Part shown: positions 6,398 to 11,003 of the stretch, in pieces | Layout: each line of letters starts with the position of its first letter | Numbering within the stretch: position 1 is the first letter of the stretch | Origin: an uncultured Haemophilus sp. | Lineage (GTDB): Bacteria; Pseudomonadota; Gammaproteobacteria; Enterobacterales; Pasteurellaceae | DNA length: 11,003 bases | Direction: 5' to 3' | Assembly: GCA_902481695.1 (NCBI GenBank) | Contig: CABSXY010000045.1 | Span: 1-11,003 of the forward strand | Notes under the pieces: generated by a model | The model's database searches: none | Told to the model about the DNA's origin: nothing | Seen by the model: the letters and a program-made list of their open reading frames with translations, nothing else | Program-made: the position numbers and the translations under genes

Positions 6398-6429
6398 AGC
6401 ATGCTATACTTTTAGCCGTCTAGATTGTC
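6398..6429 (+). promoter_or_regulatory. metJ promoter overlapped by met-box-like 8-mers
   Basis: An extended -10 element (TGC then TATACT, 6402-6410) predicts a start near 6417. Consecutive 8-mers from 6398 are AGCATGCT, ATACTTTT, AGCCGTCT and AGATTGTC, which match the met box AGACGTCT at 4, 5, 7 and 3 positions. Each junction has the T-A step usual between met boxes. The best box (6414-6421) sits on the predicted start site, as expected for MetJ autorepression. Confidence 0.5.
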
Positions 6430-6486
6430 ATTTCGCTTATTTTTCATTAAAATACAGATGAATTATCAGGTTATTTAAGGTGCATT

Positions 6487-6804
6487 ATGGCAAACTGGGA
6501 TGGCAAATATATTAGCCCTTATGCAGAACATGGCAAAAAGAGCGAACAAGTCAAAAAAATTACCGTTTCTATTCCAATTAAAGTATTGGAAATTCTGACG
6601 AACGAGCGTACGCGTCGTCAGCTAAAAAGTTTGCGCCATGCAACAAATAGTGAATTGCTTTGTGAGGCATTTTTACATGCTTTTACGGGGCAGCCATTAC
6701 CGACTGATGCAGATTTAATGAAAGAACGCCATGATGAGATTCCTGAAAATGCCAAAGAGATTATGCGAGATTTAGGTATCGATCCTGAAAGCTGGGAATA
6801 TTAA
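6487..6804 (+). CDS. metJ: Methionine repressor MetJ
   Basis: The 105-residue product is nearly identical in length and pattern to E. coli MetJ. It is a homodimeric ribbon-helix-helix repressor that binds tandem 8-bp met boxes with S-adenosylmethionine as corepressor and shuts down methionine biosynthesis and uptake genes. The DNA-contact beta strand is KKITVSIP (residues 23-30), with K24 and T26 corresponding to E. coli K23 and T25 in numbering without the first Met. RHATNSELLCEAFLHAFTGQPLP follows across residues 50-72. AAGG (6477-6480) lies 6 bases before the ATG. It stands alone, without the metB neighbour of E. coli. Its stop codon is only 2 bases from that of the convergent cueR, and no T-run terminator is visible. 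The likely 3' structure is the hairpin at 6838-6858, inside cueR. Confidence 0.97.
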   Translation: MANWDGKYISPYAEHGKKSEQVKKITVSIPIKVLEILTNERTRRQLKSLRHATNSELLCEAFLHAFTGQPLPTDADLMKERHDEIPENAKEIMRDLGIDPESWEY

Positions 6805-6806
6805 TT

Positions 6807-7193
6807 TTATCCTTTTAATCCTTCCAAAATACTACATTCAGGGCAGTCATTGCCCTGACAAGCGTTATGCCACCGCTCCAATTCCTCTACCATTTTCTGC
6901 AAGTGATGAATTTGCTCATTCAATGTTTTAATATGCTGCGTCGTAAGTGCTTTAACTTCTCGACTACTACGATTGGGATTATCCTGTAATTGCAAAAGCT
7001 GTTGAATTTGTTGGAGTGAGAACCCAACATCTCGAGAGTGACGAATAAAACGTAGTCGTTCTAAATCCTTTTCTTCATAATGGCGATAACCTGAAAGGCT
7101 TCGCTGTGCTGGCTTTAATAAGCCGGACTTCTCATAATCCCGAATTTGTTTACTTGATAAACCCACTAATTTTGCTACTTCACTAATGTTCAT
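6807..7193 (-). CDS. cueR: CueR-type Cu(I)-responsive MerR-family activator
   Basis: The 128-residue product has an N-terminal MerR winged-helix domain (MNISEVAKLVGLSSKQIRDYEKSG, then GYRHYEEKDLERLRFIRHSRDVGFSL), a dimerisation helix (about 78-110) and a metal loop near the C-terminus. C112 and C120 match the two Cu(I) ligands of E. coli CueR, and S77 matches the serine typical of sensors for monovalent metals. An extra C117 makes the loop CQGNDCPEC, and the CCHH tail of E. coli CueR is absent. The product should bend the copZ-copA promoter and activate it when Cu(I) is bound. The start at 7193 has AAGGA (complement of 7200-7204) 6 bases upstream, overlapping the -35 of the divergent copZ promoter. 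Context fixes copper as the likely metal, although Ag(I) or Au(I) response cannot be excluded. Confidence 0.9.
   Translation of the reverse strand: MNISEVAKLVGLSSKQIRDYEKSGLLKPAQRSLSGYRHYEEKDLERLRFIRHSRDVGFSLQQIQQLLQLQDNPNRSSREVKALTTQHIKTLNEQIHHLQKMVEELERWHNACQGNDCPECSILEGLKG
6838..6858. other. Perfect 8-bp GC-rich hairpin inside the cueR 3' end
   Basis: TCAGGGCA (6838-6845) pairs with TGCCCTGA (6851-6858) around GTCAT. In cueR it encodes the metal-loop region containing C117 and C120. In a metJ transcript it would form 34 bases after the metJ stop. Neither strand has a proper T-run after it, so intrinsic termination is doubtful; it could protect a metJ 3' end. Confidence 0.5.
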
Positions 7194-7202
7194 AAAAAAT
7201 CC

Positions 7203-7233
7203 TTGACCTTAACCTTATGTTAAGGTTTATAGT
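7203..7233 (+). promoter_or_regulatory. CueR-controlled copZ-copA promoter
   Basis: The -35 TTGACC (7203-7208) and -10 TATAGT (7228-7233) are separated by 19 bp, too long for normal initiation and diagnostic of MerR-family activation by DNA distortion. Between them, ACCTTAA (7206-7212) and TTAAGGT (7220-7226) form a 7-7-7 dyad. E. coli copA has the same layout, with ACCTTCC and GGAAGGT arms. The leader from the -10 to copZ is short, and AAGGAG at 7263-7268 serves copZ. Confidence 0.92.
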
Positions 7234-7257
7234 AAGCTTAATTTCAATCTATATCAA
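7229..7257 (-). promoter_or_regulatory. Predicted cueR promoter, overlapping the copZ promoter
   Basis: On the minus strand, TTGATA (7257-7252) and TACTAT (7234-7229) are 17 bp apart. This -10 overlaps the copZ -10 on the opposite strand, and transcription would run through the CueR dyad into cueR. CueR or polymerase bound at one promoter should exclude the other. Motif match is moderate. Confidence 0.45.
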
Positions 7258-7273
7258 TAATTAAGGAGTAAAT

Positions 7274-7483
7274 ATGAAATCAATTACATTACATGTAACA
7301 GGAATGACTTGTGGTGGTTGTGTGAAAAGCGTCACTCGAGTATTGGAAGAACTTAATGGCGTAGAAAAAGCTGTTGTAACACTTGATGATGGTAAAGCGG
7401 TGGTTACCTTTGATGAAAGTGCGGTCAGTATTCCACAATTAATTGAAACAATTGAAGACGCAGGTTTTGATGCAACAGAATAA
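7274..7483 (+). CDS. copZ: CopZ-like copper chaperone (HMA domain protein)
   Basis: The 69-residue product is a single heavy-metal-associated domain of ferredoxin-like fold, with the Cu(I)-binding motif GMTCGGC (C13 and C16) in its first loop. Such proteins hold Cu(I) in the cytosol and hand it to the N-terminal domain or entry site of the CopA pump. Length is typical of CopZ/MerP-like proteins (about 68-75 aa). It has no signal peptide, so it should be cytosolic, unlike the periplasmic MerP. AAGGAG (7263-7268) lies 5 bases before the ATG. It is the first gene after the CueR-type promoter, and its last 14 bases overlap the start of copA, which suggests one operon with translational coupling. 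A perfect uptake-signal core at 7417-7425 lies within the coding region. Confidence 0.93.
   Translation: MKSITLHVTGMTCGGCVKSVTRVLEELNGVEKAVVTLDDGKAVVTFDESAVSIPQLIETIEDAGFDATE
7417..7425 (+). repeat. DNA uptake signal core, in copZ
   Basis: Perfect AAGTGCGGT over the codons for ESAV in copZ. Its presence argues that the copper cassette has long resided in this lineage. Confidence 0.88.
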
Positions 7484-9638
7484 AAAAATAGCCATTCAAA
7501 TCGAGGGGATGACCTGCCAATCCTGTGCGAATCGGATTGAAAAGGTGTTGAATCGAAAAGATTTTGTCTCTGAAGCTGGTGTGAATTTTGCGGCGGAGGA
7601 AGCGCATGTCGTATTTGATTCATCTCAGGCTTCAGAACAAGATATTTTGACGATTATTCAAAAGGCGGGATTTAATGGCATTCTAAAACAAAATGTGTTG
7701 CCTAGCGCACCTAATGAAACGAAGATTAGTCCGCGTTTATGGTTGCTTTTGTTCATTAACATTCCTTTTTTAATCGGAATGATCGGGATGATGTTTAATC
7801 ATCATTCTTGGATGATGCCGCCAATGTGGCAATTTGTTCTTGCGAGCATAGTGCAACTTGGGTTAGCCATTCCTTTTTATAAAGGTGCGATTGGTAGTAT
7901 TCGAGGTGGTTTGGCCAATATGGATGTACTGGTGAGTACTGGTACGTTGGCGATTTATCTCTATTCGGTCTTTATGCTGTTTTATCATCAGTCAATGGAG
8001 CATGATGGTGCATCTCATGTTTATTTTGAGGCATCAGTGATGGTCATAGGTTTCGTTAGCCTTGGGAAATTTCTTGAGGAAAGAACGAAGAAACAAAGCT
8101 TAAACAGTTTAGGGCTATTATTACAACTCACCCCAAAACAAGTCAGTGTTCAACGTGAAAATCGTTGGGAAACGATTCCTCTTGACCAAGTAAAAATAGG
8201 CGATATTTTACGGGCTAATCAAGGTGAACGTATTGCAGCTGATGGCGTAGTTGAACAGGGGAGTGGTTGGTGTGATGAGAGTCATTTAACCGGTGAATCT
8301 CAACCATTAGAAAAAATGTCTCAAAGTCCTGTGCTTGCGGGGGCAATGGTGACACAAGGTAGCCTTATTTATCGAGCCAATCAACTCGGTCAGCAAACTC
8401 TATTGGGCGATATGATGAAAGCGCTCTCTGAGGCGCAGGGTACAAAAGCACCGATTGCTCGTTTTGCTGATAAAGTCGCTGCAGTATTTGTACCTGCCGT
8501 GTTATTAATTTCCGCAATAACATTTGTATTAACCTGGTGGATAAAAGGTGATTGGGTTACTGCCTTAATTCATTCGGTTGCTGTGTTAGTTATTGCTTGT
8601 CCTTGTGCGTTAGGGCTTGCTACACCTGCTGCCATAATGGTTGGTATGGGAAAAGCAGTCAATGTAGGGATTTGGTTTAAAGATGCTGCATCTATGGAAG
8701 AGGCGGCCCATGTGGATACGGTGGTATTAGACAAAACAGGTACGCTAACTCATGGAAACCTCAAAATCGCCGCTGTTTGGCAACCACAAAGAGCGGTCTA
8801 TTCTGAGGAAGATTTGTATTGTATTGCAGCTTCCGTTGAGCAAAATGCCAATCATCCTTTAGCTAAAGCGATAGTTCTGGCTGCTCAGGAAAAATCACTT
8901 GAAATTCCGACCGCACTTTCAGTTCATTCAGAAGTGGGGCAGGGCATCTCAGCTCATATTGATGGAATAGGTTTAGTTAAAGTCGGTAAGCCAGCTTATT
9001 GTGAATTAATCTTACCAGATAATATGCCTCAAATTTGGCAAATTGCGAGTATTGTTGCGGTATCTGTAGATAATAACCCAATCGGCGCATTTGCACTAGC
9101 AGACGGTCTGAAAGAGGATAGTTTGCAAGCGGTTCAGCGTTTACATCAACATAATATTGATGTGGTGATAATGAGTGGTGATCAGCAATCTGTTGTTGAT
9201 TATGTTGCTCAACAAGTCGGTGTGAAAACTGCACGGGGTAATTGTAGTCCACGTGATAAAGCTGCCTATATTGAAACATTACGTCAGCAAGGTAAAGTGG
9301 TGGCAATGGTTGGTGATGGTGTGAATGATGCACCCGCATTAGCGATGGCTAATGTAAGTTTTGCGATGAAATCGGGGTCTGATGTTGCAGAGCAAACCGC
9401 ATCGGCGACACTTATGCAGCATTCGGTTGATCAGTTAGTTGATGGATTAATGATTTCCAGAGCAACATTAAAGAATATCAAACAAAATTTATTCTTTGCC
9501 TTGATTTATAATGTGCTAGGTATTCCACTTGCCGCATTGGGCTACTTAAGTCCTGTTTTGGCGGGGGCAGCCATGGCGATGAGTTCGCTTTCGGTGCTAT
9601 CCAATGCATTACGATTAAAACGAGTGAAAATTAAATAA
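7470..9638 (+). CDS. copA: Cu(I)-exporting P1B-type ATPase
   Basis: The 722-residue product from the ATG at 7470 is an inner-membrane pump that uses ATP to export cytosolic Cu(I). Order of parts: one HMA domain with GMTCQSC (C16, C19); predicted spans near 90-108, 119-137, 153-172 and 185-203; actuator domain with TGES (274-277); two spans around the CPC metal site (C377-P378-C379); phosphorylated D421 in DKTGT; HP in the nucleotide domain (H462-P463); GDGVNDAP (615-622); two final spans with YN and MxxSS signatures of the P1B-1 copper group. The loop between spans 1 and 2 is rich in Met and His (107-119), plausible for Cu release. Upstream in-frame TTG at 7443 is less likely: it extends the protein beyond the family start and lies deeper in copZ. 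The 14-base overlap with copZ implies coupling. A bidirectional terminator follows. Confidence 0.96.
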   Translation: MQQNKKIAIQIEGMTCQSCANRIEKVLNRKDFVSEAGVNFAAEEAHVVFDSSQASEQDILTIIQKAGFNGILKQNVLPSAPNETKISPRLWLLLFINIPFLIGMIGMMFNHHSWMMPPMWQFVLASIVQLGLAIPFYKGAIGSIRGGLANMDVLVSTGTLAIYLYSVFMLFYHQSMEHDGASHVYFEASVMVIGFVSLGKFLEERTKKQSLNSLGLLLQLTPKQVSVQRENRWETIPLDQVKIGDILRANQGERIAADGVVEQGSGWCDESHLTGESQPLEKMSQSPVLAGAMVTQGSLIYRANQLGQQTLLGDMMKALSEAQGTKAPIARFADKVAAVFVPAVLLISAITFVLTWWIKGDWVTALIHSVAVLVIACPCALGLATPAAIMVGMGKAVNVGIWFKDAASMEEAAHVDTVVLDKTGTLTHGNLKIAAVWQPQRAVYSEEDLYCIAASVEQNANHPLAKAIVLAAQEKSLEIPTALSVHSEVGQGISAHIDGIGLVKVGKPAYCELILPDNMPQIWQIASIVAVSVDNNPIGAFALADGLKEDSLQAVQRLHQHNIDVVIMSGDQQSVVDYVAQQVGVKTARGNCSPRDKAAYIETLRQQGKVVAMVGDGVNDAPALAMANVSFAMKSGSDVAEQTASATLMQHSVDQLVDGLMISRATLKNIKQNLFFALIYNVLGIPLAALGYLSPVLAGAAMAMSSLSVLSNALRLKRVKIK
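8910..8918 (-). repeat. DNA uptake signal core (inverse), in copA
   Basis: Perfect inverse AAGTGCGGT in the nucleotide-binding domain region of copA (codons for TALS). Confidence 0.88.
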
Positions 9639-9640
9639 GA

Positions 9641-9668
9641 AAAAGGCGATATGAAAATATCGCCTTTT
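9641..9668. terminator. Bidirectional terminator between copA and cpxA
   Basis: A 12-bp perfect stem (9641-9652 with 9657-9668) with a GAAA loop fills the 39-base gap between the two convergent genes. The plus-strand side has TTTTATTTT (9665-9673) after the GC core, and the minus-strand side TTTT plus TCTTATTT. It should stop both copA and cpxA transcription. Confidence 0.92.
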
Positions 9669-9677
9669 ATTTTGAGA

Positions 9678-11003
9678 TTAATGTTGCTTCCACAATGGGA
9701 TTTGAATCGTGACGGCAAGTCCACCTAAATTGCTGGATTCAGCCCATACTTTTCCATTGTGCTCATTCACAACATTATAGACAATCGTTAAACCTAATCC
9801 CGTTCCGCCAGTGGCTCGAGTTCTAGTTTCATCGACTCGATAGAATGGTTTAAAGATTTTGTCGAACTCTTCGGGTGGTAAGCCCAAGCCATTATCATCT
9901 ACTCGAATTTGCAGACAATTATCATCCTGTTCATTTTTATGTAAATCAATGGTTAAGAAAATACGATCTTTCGTATATTTCAGTGCATTTCGAATAATAT
10001 TTTCAATCGCACTGGTGAGCAAGCTTAGGTTGCCATAAATCATATGTTTTTCAGGATGTAAAATAGAAATATTGACATCGCAGATGATCTTACGCTGCTC
10101 CGCTTCAAATAAGGCATCTTTTATCACATCATCCCAAAGCTGATTGATAGGAAATAAATTATGCTCCATTTGAGAATGCATTTGTTGGCGAGAAATGAGT
10201 AACAACTCGCTGATCATTTTATCCATTCGTTGTATTTCTTTCTCAATACGTTTAACCGGCTCAATATCACCCGTTTGATGACGGACTAGAGCAGTAGAAA
10301 GCTGTAAACGTGTTAATGGTGTTTTCAATTCGTGAGAAATAGAGGACAGTAGATTGTGTTGATTTGAGATTAAATTATCAATCGCAATCGACATCTTGTT
10401 AAAGCTTTGTCCTACTTCTCTTAATTCTGTTGGACCGTGATTTGCTAATTCATTATCAACTTTAAAGTTTCCTAACGCCACGCTATTTGCGGCTTTTTGT
10501 AAATTGGTAATCGGTTTGACGATAGTATGTGTAAACCACCAAAGTAAAGGTGTTGTAATAATTAAGGTTAAGAGCAATAAGATCCAAGGGTGGTCAAGCA
10601 TATACCGTAAAATTTCTTGTTGACCATTTGCTCGAGATACAAAGAATAATTCGGATGCTTGGTCGGAATCGCCAATATAGACTTTAAAAGGTCCTGCAAT
10701 TTGAATATCTTTAAACGTTTTGCGTTGTGGCTGGGCAAAGTTACTTGATTCTTGGGCGAACTGAGCAATATGTATTCTTTCTTCGCCTAAAGCGCCAAAG
10801 ATTTCTTTTTCAGGCGTCATGATGACTGGGCGAGCTGAGTCGAATTTATCAGTTGGAAGCACAGGAACGCCTGCGAGGATACCATTGATTCTATTGTTAC
10901 GAATCGATTCGACGAGTTTCTTTTGATAGCTCGATATTTCATTTTGATTTAAATCTGAGTATAAGCGGCTATCAAAATAAGGGAGTGCGACCAAAAGTGC
11001 GGC
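9678..11003 (-). CDS. cpxA: Envelope-stress sensor histidine kinase CpxA, N-terminus cut by the window
   Basis: This is a membrane sensor kinase, open at the right edge; the TTG at 10994 is not a real start, because the frame runs on to 11003 (AALLVALPYFDSR, matching the end of the first span of E. coli CpxA). About 20-25 residues are missing. Counting from 10994: periplasmic sensor region (about 5-133), second membrane span (134-158), HAMP linker (156-208), H-box SSISHELKTPLTRL with phosphorylated H221, N-box ENIIRNALKY (N336), G1 box DDNGLG, F-box FKPFYR and G2 box GGTGLGL (396-402). CpxA autophosphorylates and phosphorylates or dephosphorylates the regulator CpxR, expected just beyond the right edge on the same strand. 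It ends in a terminator shared with copA. Similarity across the periplasmic part (including GPFKV near 101-105) and the YRVDETRTR stretch favours CpxA over other kinases. Confidence 0.92.
   Translation of the reverse strand, partial: AALLVALPYFDSRLYSDLNQNEISSYQKKLVESIRNNRINGILAGVPVLPTDKFDSARPVIMTPEKEIFGALGEERIHIAQFAQESSNFAQPQRKTFKDIQIAGPFKVYIGDSDQASELFFVSRANGQQEILRYMLDHPWILLLLTLIITTPLLWWFTHTIVKPITNLQKAANSVALGNFKVDNELANHGPTELREVGQSFNKMSIAIDNLISNQHNLLSSISHELKTPLTRLQLSTALVRHQTGDIEPVKRIEKEIQRMDKMISELLLISRQQMHSQMEHNLFPINQLWDDVIKDALFEAEQRKIICDVNISILHPEKHMIYGNLSLLTSAIENIIRNALKYTKDRIFLTIDLHKNEQDDNCLQIRVDDNGLGLPPEEFDKIFKPFYRVDETRTRATGGTGLGLTIVYNVVNEHNGKVWAESSNLGGLAVTIQIPLWKQH

Noticed and set aside
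7443..7469. TTG at 7443 as the copA start
   Set aside because: It would add 9 residues before the family start and increase the overlap with copZ; the ATG at 7470 gives the expected 722-residue protein.
7261..7623. Minus-strand 120-codon frame opposite copZ and copA
   Set aside because: It is antisense to copZ and the CopA metal domain and has no recognisable protein.
9122..9133. Near match to the alternative (Actinobacillus-type) uptake signal ACAAGCGGT
   Set aside because: It is a single 8/9 match within copA, against seven perfect Haemophilus-type cores; expected by chance.
8977..9339. Minus-strand 120-codon frame, His- and Gln-rich, opposite copA
   Set aside because: Its composition is explained by the reverse complement of conserved copA codons (including GDGVNDAP).
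9542..9724. Minus-strand 60-codon frame over the copA end
   Set aside because: It crosses the strong terminator at 9641-9668 and lies opposite the conserved last span of CopA.
10568..10768. Minus-strand 66-codon frame within cpxA
   Set aside because: It is on the same strand but out of frame in the CpxA periplasmic region; shadow.
10992..10994. TTG as the cpxA start
   Set aside because: The frame is open to the window edge and the residues upstream match the end of the first membrane span of CpxA.

Overview
The window reads as ordinary core chromosome of a gamma-proteobacterium of the family Pasteurellaceae, most likely Haemophilus (H. parainfluenzae or a close relative). Three things support this: AT-rich coding sequence, protein sequences close to enterobacterial orthologues, and seven perfect copies of the Haemophilus-type DNA uptake signal core AAGTGCGGT in 11 kb. 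From memory, pepP-uspA-alaS-csrA-galU is the order seen in H. influenzae (around HI0816 to HI0812). The species call is inference; no database was searched.

Layout. Positions 1-5460 carry five plus-strand genes: the 3' part of pepP (cut by the window edge), uspA, alaS, csrA and galU. Next come aqpZ on the minus strand (5570-6259) and metJ on the plus strand (6487-6804). A copper-resistance cassette follows: a CueR-type regulator on the minus strand (6807-7193), diverging from copZ-copA on the plus strand (7274-9638). Last is cpxA on the minus strand, open at the right edge (9678-11003). No gap between genes exceeds 300 bases. I saw no rRNA, tRNA, IS element, CRISPR array or phage gene.

How the genes work together. 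The copper cassette is self-contained. CueR senses cytosolic Cu(I) and activates a promoter with the 19-bp spacer typical of MerR-family targets; CopZ carries Cu(I) and CopA pumps it out. CpxA senses envelope stress, and a three-copy GTAA repeat with 10-bp period, resembling a CpxR site, lies between aqpZ and metJ. The metJ promoter overlaps met-box-like 8-mers, consistent with autorepression. The csrA leader shows GGA motifs in two hairpin loops and in its Shine-Dalgarno sequence, the arrangement expected for CsrA autoregulation. uspA has a CRP-like site centred about 41.5 bases before its predicted start.

I found no undescribed multi-gene system. The points of interest are in the regulatory DNA, plus an extra cysteine in the CueR metal loop and a T-to-I change in the AlaRS editing-site motif.
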